Assembly (NCBI GenBank): GCA_036841525.1
Contig: DAITVZ010000022.1
Coordinates: 1-61,193 of the forward strand
Length of the DNA: 61,193 nucleotides
Reading direction: 5' to 3'
From: JAAYEA01 sp012689325
GTDB taxonomy: Bacteria; Chloroflexota; Anaerolineae; JAAYEA01
A program made the position numbers and the translations under genes. Positions 44,826 through 51,896 of this stretch are shown here, one piece after another (within the stretch, counting starts at the first letter, position 1; each line of letters starts with the position of its first letter). The notes under the pieces are model-generated. The model did not search any database, was not told the origin of the DNA, and saw nothing but the letters and a program-made list of their open reading frames with translations.

Positions 44826-45425
44826 ATGATCGCTAGCCTGCGCGGGCTTTTGCTCAAAAAAGGGTCAGATCATGTGATCCTGGAGGTCGGCGGCGTCGGG
44901 TTCCGTGTCCTCGTGCCGGGCTTTGTGCTGGACCGGATCGGCTCCGCAGGCCACGAGTTGACCCTGGTCACCCACCTGCACGTCCGCGAAGAAGAGCTCT
45001 CCCTGTACGGGTTCATCACCGAGGAAGACAAAGAGTTGTTCGAGCTATTGCTCACCGTGTCGGGGATCGGCCCGCGCACGGCGATGAACGCCCTTTCGGC
45101 GCTGCCGCAGGAAGCGCTGCGGCAGGCCCTGGCCAACGAGGACCTGACCACGCTGACCCGCATCCCTGGGGTGGGCAAAAAGACGGCGCAGCGACTGGTC
45201 CTGGACCTCAAAGACAAGGTGGGGAAGACCGCTACCGAGCCCGCGGCCTCGTTCGCCGGGCTGACGGTCGCCGAGACCGAGGTCATGGCCGGCCTGACCT
45301 CCCTGGGGTACAGCCTGGCCGAGGCTCGCGAAGCGGTGCGGGCCCTGCCCGACGCAAAGCTGACTGTGGAAGAGCAGATCCTTCTGGCGCTGCGACATCT
45401 GGGGGGCGGCGCGTCTCCCAGTTAG
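44826..45425 (+). CDS. ruvA: Holliday junction DNA helicase subunit RuvA
   Basis: 199 residues. Domain I starts MIASLRGLLLKKGSDHVILEVGGVGFRV; the helix-hairpin-helix domain II has LLTVSGIGPRTAMNALSAL and LTRIPGVGKKTAQRLVLDL; domain III is the C-terminal LTVAETEVMAGLTSLGYS helix bundle that contacts RuvB. It binds Holliday junctions as a tetramer. RuvB is not found in this window. Confidence 0.96.
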   Translation: MIASLRGLLLKKGSDHVILEVGGVGFRVLVPGFVLDRIGSAGHELTLVTHLHVREEELSLYGFITEEDKELFELLLTVSGIGPRTAMNALSALPQEALRQALANEDLTTLTRIPGVGKKTAQRLVLDLKDKVGKTATEPAASFAGLTVAETEVMAGLTSLGYSLAEAREAVRALPDAKLTVEEQILLALRHLGGGASPS

Positions 45426-45534
45426 GTTGTTCCCAAAGGGGACCCGAGATACCACTATTCCGCAAGGCTATCCGAAGGCTACGCCCCGAGCGCGCTCAAG
45501 GCGGAGTGCCTGGATAGCGGAGGAGGCCCGAAGA

Positions 45535-46296
45535 ATGGCTTGGTTACCAGGTGGCACGCCGTTGCCTGGCAAGCTCTTTGTTGTCGAGGGCATCGATGGC
45601 TCCGGCAAGACCACGCAAGTGGACTTGCTGAGCAAGTGGCTGCTGGGCGAAGGGTACTGCCTGGCCTACAGTGAATGGAACTCGTCGTCGATGGTCAAGT
45701 CCACCACGAAACGCGGCAAAAAGAAGCAGATGCTGACCCCTCTGACCTTTAGCCTGCTGCATTCGGTGGACTTTTCGGATCGCATGGAGCGGCAGATGTT
45801 GCCCGCGCTCAAGGCCGGCGCGATCGTGGTCGCCGACCGCTACGTCTATACCGCCTTTGCGCGAGACGTGGCGCGAGGCGTCTCGCGGGAATGGGTGCGC
45901 GGCGTCTATGGCTTTGCCATCAAGCCGACGGTGGCCCTGTATTTTCGGGTGCCGCTGGAGGAATCGCTGCGGCGCATCCTGACCGGGCGGCCTGAGCTCA
46001 AGTATTACGAGGCGGGCCTCGACCTGGGACTCAGCGAGGATCCCTACGAGAGCTTTGCCCTGTTCCAGCGACGCATCCTGGAAGAGTATGACAAGATCGT
46101 GGACGAGTTCGGCCTCACGGTGATCGACGCGGCGCTGCCGCTGGTGAAGCAGCAGGGCATCGTGCGCGAGATCATCGCGCCGCACCTGGAAGGCGCCATG
46201 CGCACCAAGCCCAGCGGCTGGCGCGAGGTGCTGGCCACCGAGTCACTCTACGGTCGCTACCTGGACGAGATGGTCCCGCCGAGAAGGGAAGAATAA
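45535..46296 (+). CDS. Thymidylate kinase-like P-loop kinase, copy 1
   Basis: 253 residues. Intact Walker A FVVEGIDGSGKTTQVDLL (residues ~14-31), the DR motif VVADRYVYT, and a long C-terminal half (ESLRRILTGRPELKYYEAGLDLGLSEDPYESF). A normal Tmk is ~205 residues; here ~45 extra residues lie mostly at the C-terminus. It most likely phosphorylates dTMP or a related nucleotide. Start 45535 has GGAGG upstream; the frame extends further back without homology. A second copy follows 3 bp downstream. Confidence 0.8.
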   Translation: MAWLPGGTPLPGKLFVVEGIDGSGKTTQVDLLSKWLLGEGYCLAYSEWNSSSMVKSTTKRGKKKQMLTPLTFSLLHSVDFSDRMERQMLPALKAGAIVVADRYVYTAFARDVARGVSREWVRGVYGFAIKPTVALYFRVPLEESLRRILTGRPELKYYEAGLDLGLSEDPYESFALFQRRILEEYDKIVDEFGLTVIDAALPLVKQQGIVREIIAPHLEGAMRTKPSGWREVLATESLYGRYLDEMVPPRREE

Positions 46297-46299
46297 GCC

Positions 46300-47034
46300 A
46301 TGACCAAGACGCGCTTTTACGGTAATCCCTTGCCGGGGTACGAGGACAGCAGCAAAGAATTGCGCGGCCGCTTGATCGTGATCGAGGGCACCGACGGCGT
46401 GGGGCGCAGCACCCAGATCGCCCTGTTGCGGGAATGGCTGGAGGCCAATGGCTATGCGGTGGCAACCACCGGCATGAAGCGCTCCTTGCTGGCGGGGGAA
46501 GGCATCAAGGCGGCCATGACCGGCAACGATCTCGATAACACCACCATGTTCCTCTTTTATGCCACCGATTTCGCGGATCGGCTGGAGCGGGACATCATGC
46601 CCGCGCTCCGGGCGGGGTTCGTGGTGCTGACCGACCGCTACATCTATTCCATCATCGCCCGGGCGCAGGCGCGCGGCGTGAACCGCGATTGGATCCGCAA
46701 CCTGCTCAGCTTTGCCATCGTGCCCGACCTGGTGCTCTACCTGGCCGCGGACGTGCAGCACCTGCTGCCGCGGTTGCTCACCTCGCGGGGCTTTGACTAT
46801 TGGGAGTCGGGCAAGGATTTCCTGAAGGACGAGGACTATTACGACGCCTACGTCGAATATCAGACGCGGCTGCTGGGCGAGTTCGACGCCATCAGCCAAG
46901 AGTTCGACATGCGTCGCATCGAGGCGAGGCGCAGCATCCACGAGATCTTTGGCGACCTGCGCCAGGAGATCCTCGAGGCGCTGTCAGGCATGAAGCCCAT
47001 CGCTTCGCCTAGCTTTGAGGAGACGACCTCATAG
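46300..47034 (+). CDS. Thymidylate kinase-like protein, copy 2, with altered Walker A
   Basis: 244 residues, homologous over its length to copy 1. The P-loop reads GTDGVGRST: the invariant Lys that binds ATP phosphates is Arg. The DR motif is kept (VVLTDRYIYS), as are helical segments such as LLPRLLTSRGFDYWESGKDF. It may be a catalytically weak or regulatory partner forming a hetero-oligomer with copy 1, or may use Arg for a different phosphate donor. Spacing of 3 bp implies one mRNA. The next gene is convergent, 4 bp away. Confidence 0.75.
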   Translation: MTKTRFYGNPLPGYEDSSKELRGRLIVIEGTDGVGRSTQIALLREWLEANGYAVATTGMKRSLLAGEGIKAAMTGNDLDNTTMFLFYATDFADRLERDIMPALRAGFVVLTDRYIYSIIARAQARGVNRDWIRNLLSFAIVPDLVLYLAADVQHLLPRLLTSRGFDYWESGKDFLKDEDYYDAYVEYQTRLLGEFDAISQEFDMRRIEARRSIHEIFGDLRQEILEALSGMKPIASPSFEETTS

Positions 47035-47038
47035 GGGT

Positions 47039-48862
47039 CTAGAGCACCGCCACCGCCAGGGCCAGCCCTTGCCGGAACTCGGTCGAGTCCACATCCGCCC
47101 AGGCGGCGGGAAAGCCTGCCAACAACGTATAGATCTCGGCCTGCTTGGCCGCCAGGTATTGGGTGACGCCATGGATACTGATCCGTTGCGTCACCCTTTC
47201 CGTTTTCTCCCGTTCCGACCACTCGTTCAGGAAATCCCGCAGCAGGTCGGCGGCCACCGCCGCGTCCTGGAGGTTCCCGAGGTGGTCTTGCAGGGCCACC
47301 ACGCGCCCGATCACGTCCTTGGCCTCGGCGCCCAGCGCCTCCTGGAAGAACTCGAGGGTGTAGCGCAGGTGTTTGCAGAGGATGCGCAGGGCGTGATAGT
47401 CGCTGATGGGCGCGTCATGCAAGGTCGAGCCCAGGGCGCGGACCTCGGCCAGCCGCTGATAGATCTCGCACGGCGCGACGTGCGCCACCAGCGAGGGCGT
47501 GGCCTCAGCGCTCCGATCCGCGCGCGCGCCAGCCCCTGGGGTCTGCAAGAACTCGGTGAACTCGAAGCAGAACTCGACATAAGCCTCGCTGTTGAGGTGG
47601 GCCAACATGCTGGCGCGGGCCGTCTCGCGCTGCGCTTGCCAGGTCGTCAGGAGCGGGTCCAGGCTGGACCGCTCGCCCTCGGGCTGCGTGCCGAGATAGG
47701 CCGTCGCTTTTTCCATGAACACGTCGAGGTCGCGCACAGCGCCCAGAACTTGAGCCGTCTGTCGAAGCCCCTTCAGGAAAGGCCTGGCGGCCTGGGGGTC
47801 GAAATGTCGGCCAAAGACGCGAAAGGCCGCCCTCATGCGCCGGGTGGCCACACGCATGCGATGCAAATCCTCGATATCGTCGCCCGCGCGGGTGCCGGCC
47901 TCATGCTCCAGCATCCGCCGAAAGTGAAAGAGCAGCACCTTGCGCCCCGCCTCGCTCATGGGGTCCATGGCGAGCACGCCGGGCGACTTGGCGTCTGCCC
48001 CTTCTAACGTCAGCGCGGGCAGCCCCTGCAGCGCGTGCGGGACAAAGACGAGGCCCTCGGCAAAGGCTTGCCCCCAGAGGTCGGCCCTGGCGGTGGCCGC
48101 CGCGGCGTCCAGGGCGGCCTGCGGCCCGCTGACCTGCACTTTGATCCCGGCGGGGCCGGGTGCGGCCTCACCCACGGTGGATGATTGCGTGCCCGAGCTA
48201 TTCAACCCCTCCGCTAGGCGCAGCAAGGCCGCCAGCGCCAGCACGCCGCGCTGCGCCTCGGCGGGCAGGGCCGTATAGAGCGACGAGGCGAGCCCGCGGC
48301 GTTTTTTGCGCTGGAGCAGCATGATGCAGGCCAGGGCTTGGCGTTGCTCGGGCGAGCAGCTCTCCAACTCGTGGCGCAGCGCGATGTCCTGGGCGGCCCG
48401 ATGGGGCGCCTCGGGATCGGCGGCCAGGCCCGCGGCGAACAGCCATGCGGCGGGCTCCGCCAGGGCGCGCCAGTGCTCCGGCAGGGCGTGCTGGTCCGCG
48501 GTGACGTCGTAGAGCCGGAGGAGCTGCGCGGCCAGGTGGCGGGCTCGGGCTGGGTCGCCGCCGTAGCTGCCGACGAGCGCGAGGCCGGTGAGCGGCGCCG
48601 GGGTCGGCGGGGCCTCTGTGGCTGGCGCGGAGGCGCCTGGCAGGACGGCTGCCGGAAAGATGGCGAGGCGTTGTTGCAGGAAGCGCCCCTGCCAGTAGCG
48701 GACGCGGCGCAGGGACAGCCCGGCCGCGTTGGCGATGACGGCCAACGGCAGGCCCTCATCCCAACGCAACAAGAGGGCAGCGCGCCGCACATAGCGCGGT
48801 TTGCCCTGCTGGATGATGCCCTCCAAGTTGGCGCGTTCGGCTGGAGCAAGCTGGTGGCCCAT
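47039..48862 (-). CDS. CHAD-domain protein with N-terminal HTH and central HD-like domain
   Basis: 607 residues. Residues ~5-60 look like a transposase-type helix-turn-helix (RAALLLRWDEGLPLAVIAN, LSLRRVRYWQGRFLQQ). Residues ~130-300 resemble the HD-like C-terminal domain of Ppx/GppA exopolyphosphatases (HLAAQLLRLYDVT, QRQALACIMLLQRKKRRG). The C-terminal ~290 form a CHAD domain: DDIEDLHRMRVATRRMRAAFRVF with conserved His/Arg, LGAVRDLDVF, LRILCKHLRYTLEFF and LQDHLGNLQDA. CHAD domains bind polyphosphate. The fusion suggests polyphosphate-responsive DNA or protein control, by inference. ATG 48862 has GGAG upstream. Confidence 0.8.
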   Translation of the reverse strand: MGHQLAPAERANLEGIIQQGKPRYVRRAALLLRWDEGLPLAVIANAAGLSLRRVRYWQGRFLQQRLAIFPAAVLPGASAPATEAPPTPAPLTGLALVGSYGGDPARARHLAAQLLRLYDVTADQHALPEHWRALAEPAAWLFAAGLAADPEAPHRAAQDIALRHELESCSPEQRQALACIMLLQRKKRRGLASSLYTALPAEAQRGVLALAALLRLAEGLNSSGTQSSTVGEAAPGPAGIKVQVSGPQAALDAAAATARADLWGQAFAEGLVFVPHALQGLPALTLEGADAKSPGVLAMDPMSEAGRKVLLFHFRRMLEHEAGTRAGDDIEDLHRMRVATRRMRAAFRVFGRHFDPQAARPFLKGLRQTAQVLGAVRDLDVFMEKATAYLGTQPEGERSSLDPLLTTWQAQRETARASMLAHLNSEAYVEFCFEFTEFLQTPGAGARADRSAEATPSLVAHVAPCEIYQRLAEVRALGSTLHDAPISDYHALRILCKHLRYTLEFFQEALGAEAKDVIGRVVALQDHLGNLQDAAVAADLLRDFLNEWSEREKTERVTQRISIHGVTQYLAAKQAEIYTLLAGFPAAWADVDSTEFRQGLALAVAVL

Positions 48863-48899
48863 TCGCGAGTCTCCGCAAGATAAGCAAAAGTATGGACAC

Positions 48900-48927
48900 A
48901 GTATAGCGAGCGAGGGGGGAATGTCAA
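48900..48927 (-). promoter_or_regulatory. Promoter of the CHAD gene
   Basis: Minus strand: perfect TTGACA (plus 48922-48927), 16-base spacer, TATACT (plus 48900-48905), 38 bp before the start codon. Confidence 0.75.
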
Positions 48928-48934
48928 AACGCAG

Positions 48935-48971
48935 AAACGGCAACCCGAGCGGGCGGCGCGGGTTGCCGTTT
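48935..48971 (-). terminator. Terminator of lexA
   Basis: AAACGGCAACCCG (48935-48947) pairs with CGGGTTGCCGTTT (48959-48971), 13 perfect pairs with an 11-base loop, just past the lexA stop on the minus strand and right before the CHAD promoter. Confidence 0.8.
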
Positions 48972-48989
48972 TAAGGCGAACTGGGGGCC

Positions 48990-49649
48990 TTAGGCGACCT
49001 GGCGCACCACGGCGACGACCTTGCCCTGAATCTCTAGGTTGGCGGGGTGGACGATGATCGGCTCAAAGGCGGGGTTGGCCGGTTGCAAGCGGACCATCCG
49101 CCGGTTGTCCCGCTCCTCCCAGAAAAAGTACTTGAGCGTGGTCTCCTTTTCTTCTCTGAGCCAGGCGGCCACCATGTCGCCATTGCGGACCTCTTGCTGG
49201 CGCTTGACGATGACGATATCCCGATCGTTGATCAGGGCGTCGATCATGGAATCGCCTTGCACGCGCAGGGCATAGACGTCCTTGGTGTCCCGGACGATGT
49301 CACGGGTGACCAGGATGGCCTCGTCAAAGGCGGCGAAATCGGAATCCGGCACCGGCACCGGGTATCCGGCGACGATGACGCCGACCAGAGGAATCTGCAC
49401 GGCCGTTTCCGACTGCGTTGCCTCGGCCTCTTGAGCCTCGGGGGCCAGGCGAATGCCGCGCGAGATATCGCGCTGGCGCTCGATATAGCTGCGCTGCTCC
49501 AGGACGTTCAGGTTATAGTTTACCACCGAGGTCGAGGTGATGCCCACGTTCTTGCCGATCTCGCGGATGCTGGGCGGGTATCCGTTTTCCTCGCTATACG
49601 AGCGGATGAAGGCGAGGATCGCTTGCTGCCGTGGTGATAGGTCGTCCAT
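48990..49649 (-). CDS. lexA: LexA repressor of the SOS response
   Basis: 219 residues. N-terminal winged helix LSPRQQAILAFIRSYSEENGYPPSIREIGKNVG, standard for LexA. The Ala-Gly cleavage site lies in VIVAGYPVP; the self-cleavage dyad is Ser in VQGDSMIDA and Lys in IVIVKRQ. After RecA-stimulated cleavage it releases SOS genes. A GAACATGCGTTC box lies within its own promoter, so it autoregulates. The sequence between cleavage site and dyad is a little longer than usual, but all key residues are present. Confidence 0.95.
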   Translation of the reverse strand: MDDLSPRQQAILAFIRSYSEENGYPPSIREIGKNVGITSTSVVNYNLNVLEQRSYIERQRDISRGIRLAPEAQEAEATQSETAVQIPLVGVIVAGYPVPVPDSDFAAFDEAILVTRDIVRDTKDVYALRVQGDSMIDALINDRDIVIVKRQQEVRNGDMVAAWLREEKETTLKYFFWEERDNRRMVRLQPANPAFEPIIVHPANLEIQGKVVAVVRQVA

Positions 49650-49701
49650 AGGCCACTCCCTTTCGAGTGCGCGGGCTGAGTAGAACTGTAGTGCTACCGG
49701 T

Positions 49702-49730
49702 ATTATACATGAACATGCGTTCTATGTCAA
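49702..49730 (-). promoter_or_regulatory. lexA promoter
   Basis: Minus strand: perfect TTGACA (plus 49725-49730), 17-base spacer, perfect TATAAT (plus 49702-49707). The spacer contains the SOS box. Confidence 0.85.
49711..49722. promoter_or_regulatory. LexA (SOS) box
   Basis: GAACATGCGTTC, a perfect match to the Gram-positive-type core GAAC-N4-GTTC, centred between the -35 and -10 elements of lexA where bound repressor would block RNA polymerase. Confidence 0.85.
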
Positions 49731-49740
49731 GTGGCAATTT

Positions 49741-49949
49741 CGCGGATTCGTGGCTTGTGCCAAGTCGATAGTCGCCCTGGCGCGCCGCCCCGCACGGCGA
49801 TCAATCGCCGTGCTACGCCACCGCGCCCGATAGAATCGGGCTTCTGGGGTCTCCGTGGCGTGAAATCCGAAGCCTGATTTCATCAGGCGCAGCCCTGTAG
49901 CTCGGCGATTGATCGCCGAGCGCGACTTTGCACAAGCCCCGATTTCGCG
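49741..49949. repeat. 209-bp imperfect palindromic MITE-like element
   Basis: The ends (49741-49767 and 49923-49949) are inverted repeats matching at 23 of 27 positions. Inside are four perfect hairpins: GCACGGCGAT/ATCGCCGTGC (49792-49813), GCCCGAT/ATCGGGC (49825-49841), GCCTGAT/ATCAGGC (49872-49888) and CTCGGCGAT/ATCGCCGAG (49901-49920); an ACGCCAC/GTGGCGT stem (49815-49821, 49855-49861) encloses the second. The first and fourth hairpins, and the second and third, are inverted versions of each other, so the whole unit is a nested palindrome. No protein is encoded. It separates the divergent lexA and trp promoters. Confidence 0.75.
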
Positions 49950-49965
49950 TATTTTGCCGCGCGAT

Positions 49966-49994
49966 TTGACAAGCCGGCGCTTGTGTGCTAGAAT
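49966..49994 (+). promoter_or_regulatory. Promoter of the T-box/trpB operon
   Basis: Perfect TTGACA (49966-49971), 17-base spacer, TAGAAT (49989-49994). Transcription would start near 50001. Confidence 0.8.
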
Positions 49995-50251
49995 GAGGCC
50001 CATAAAGCTAAAGGCTGAGAACAGAACGAGTAAGCGTCAAGGCGAAGTCCAGAGAGTCGGGGGCAGGTGGAAACCCGATACTTGCGCAGAAGCTGAATGG
50101 ATCTGGGAGCTGCAAACCGAACGGACGGCGCAAGCCATCCCAGTAGGGGCGCCGGAACCGCCACCGTTATCAAGGCAGAGGATATCTGGCAGCCGGTTAG
50201 TGCCAATCGGCGCGCTCGTATCCGACAAGAGTGAGGCTGGCCCCAAGAAAC

Positions 50252-50280
50252 AAACTCTGCCATCATGGTAGAGTTTTTTT
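50252..50280 (+). terminator. Extra terminator-like hairpin inside the T-box leader
   Basis: AAACTCT (52-58 of 502xx) pairs with AGAGTTT (50270-50276), extended by G-U and CC/GG pairs to about 11 pairs with a small loop, followed by further T residues to 50280. It sits where stem III of a T-box is expected but also has the form of a complete intrinsic terminator. Confidence 0.55.
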
Positions 50281-50327
50281 GTTTACAAGCGACTTGGGGG
50301 CAACCTAACAAGGGTGGTACCACGGAC

Positions 50328-50363
50328 AAGCGCTCCGTCCCTTACCGGGATGGGGCGCTTTTT
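50328..50363 (+). terminator. Regulated terminator of the T-box
   Basis: AAGCGCTCCGTCCC (50328-50341) pairs with GGGATGGGGCGCTT (50347-50360), 14 pairs with two G-U, then TTT. It begins three bases after the T-box core, so it competes with the antiterminator. Confidence 0.85.
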
Positions 50364-50457
50364 GTTTGGCGAGGGAGGTGGATCACGGCGAGACAGCACC
50401 TGGCCGATTGCGCAACGGGTTTGTGTTCGGATCCCAATACACAGAGGAGGCGCTAAC

Positions 50458-51819
50458 ATGAAAGACGTCAAGATCCAGTTGTCTGAGAAGGACATGCCCC
50501 GGCAGTGGTATAACATCCTGGCCGACCTGCCCAAGCCGCCGCCGCCCTATCGCCATCCCGTGACCCTTGAGCTGATGAAGCCGTCGGATTTGCAGGCGGT
50601 CTTTCCGGACGAGTTGATCGCGCAGGAGGCCAGCACCGAGCGCTGGATCGATATCCCGGAAGAGGTCGCGGACGTGCTCAAGATTTGGCGGCCCGCGCCG
50701 CTTTACCGAGCGCGGCGTTGGGAAAAGGCACTGGACACCCCCGCCAAGATCTATTACAAGTGGGAAGGGGTGAGCCCGGCGGGGAGCCACAAGCTCAACA
50801 CCGCCATCGCCCAGGCCTACTATAACAAAAAGGCCGGGCAGACCCGCCTGGCCACCGAGACCGGCGCCGGGCAGTGGGGCTGCGCGTTGTCCTATGCCTG
50901 CCAGGTCTTTGACATGGAATGCAAGGTCTACATGGTCCGGGTCAGCTACAACCAGAAACCCTATCGCCGCATCCTGATGGAGACCTGGGGCGCCACGGTG
51001 GTCCCCAGCCCCAGCCCGGAGACCAACGTAGGGCGGCAGTTGCTGGCGCAGGACCCCAACCACTCCGGCAGCCTGGGCATCGCCATCAGCGAGGCCCTGG
51101 AGGATACCGTCACCCATCCCGGGACCAAGTACTCGCTGGGCAGCGTGGTCAACCACGTGCTGCTGCACCAGACGGTCATCGGGCTGGAGACCAAGCAGCA
51201 GATGGAGATCGCCGGGGAGTATCCCGATATCCTGATCGGCTGCGTGGGCGGCGGCAGCAACTTTGGCGGCCTGGTGTTGCCCTTCGTCAAGGACAAAATC
51301 GACAAGAGCCACCCCAATCTCCGGGTCATCGCCGTCGAGTCCATGGCGGCGCCCAGCATGACCAAGGGCGTCTATGCCTATGACTGGGGCGACACGGCCA
51401 AGATGGGGCCGGTGGCCAAGATGCACACCCTGGGCCATGGCTACGTGCCCGCCCCGGTGCATGCCGGCGGCCTGCGCTATCACGGCGTCTCGCCGATCCT
51501 CTCGACGCTGCTGGAGGAAAAGCTCATCGAGTCCAGGGCCTGCCATCAACTCGGCGTCTTTGAGGCGGCGATTAGCTTTGCGCGCGCCGAGGGCTTTGTG
51601 ATGGCCCCCGAGACCGCCCACGCCATCCGGGCGACCATGGATGAGGCGCTCGCCTGCAAAGAGTCCGGCGAGTCCAAGGTCATCGTGTTCGGCGCCAGCG
51701 GCCATGGCCACTTTGACCTGGCCGCCTATGATGCCTACCTGGGAGGCAAGCTCCAGGACTACGAGTATCCCGCGGAAAAGGTCCAGGAGGCGCTCAAGGA
51801 CCTGCCCAAGGTCAAGTAA
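50458..51819 (+). CDS. trpB: Tryptophan synthase beta chain, TrpB2 type
   Basis: 453 residues, the length of the TrpB2 subgroup rather than ~400 for TrpB1. PLP Lys lies in GSHKLNTAIAQAYYNK; other markers are ATETGAGQWGCALSYAC, VGGGSNFGGLVLPF (phosphate loop), the AGGLRYHG region and VFGASGHGHFDL. It joins indole and L-serine to tryptophan. No trpA is present, consistent with TrpB2 enzymes that often work alone on free indole. AGGAGG before ATG 50458. Controlled by the upstream Trp T-box and followed by two serine-pathway genes that supply its co-substrate. Confidence 0.95.
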   Translation: MKDVKIQLSEKDMPRQWYNILADLPKPPPPYRHPVTLELMKPSDLQAVFPDELIAQEASTERWIDIPEEVADVLKIWRPAPLYRARRWEKALDTPAKIYYKWEGVSPAGSHKLNTAIAQAYYNKKAGQTRLATETGAGQWGCALSYACQVFDMECKVYMVRVSYNQKPYRRILMETWGATVVPSPSPETNVGRQLLAQDPNHSGSLGIAISEALEDTVTHPGTKYSLGSVVNHVLLHQTVIGLETKQQMEIAGEYPDILIGCVGGGSNFGGLVLPFVKDKIDKSHPNLRVIAVESMAAPSMTKGVYAYDWGDTAKMGPVAKMHTLGHGYVPAPVHAGGLRYHGVSPILSTLLEEKLIESRACHQLGVFEAAISFARAEGFVMAPETAHAIRATMDEALACKESGESKVIVFGASGHGHFDLAAYDAYLGGKLQDYEYPAEKVQEALKDLPKVK

Positions 51820-51896
51820 TCGTTCAGGGCGGCGAGGTGCAGCATGATCCGCGCCTCGCCGCCCGCTGCCACATCTCGTGCAAGGAGGCCGCGTTT

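Larger units (their letters stand above)
50001..50363 (+). promoter_or_regulatory. Tryptophan T-box riboswitch (leader of trpB)
   Basis: A tRNA-sensing leader. The conserved T-box AAGGGTGGTACCACGG lies at 50310-50325, just ahead of a 14-pair terminator (50328-50363). The candidate specifier is TGG (Trp) at 50098-50100 within GAATGGAT, about 98 nt from the transcript start, the usual distance; GAGTA early in stem I fits the AG-rich bulge. Uncharged tRNA-Trp would pair with the specifier and the T-box bulge and stabilise the antiterminator. The downstream trpB agrees with this specificity. Stem I was not folded computationally. Confidence 0.88.

Noticed and set aside
49682..49699. Second SOS box upstream of lexA
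   Set aside because: The sequence GAACTGTAGTGCT has only one half-site matching GAAC-N4-GTTC.
49722..50003. 93-codon minus-strand frame over the palindromic element
   Set aside because: It spans a non-coding nested palindrome and the trp promoter; the peptide reflects hairpin sequences.
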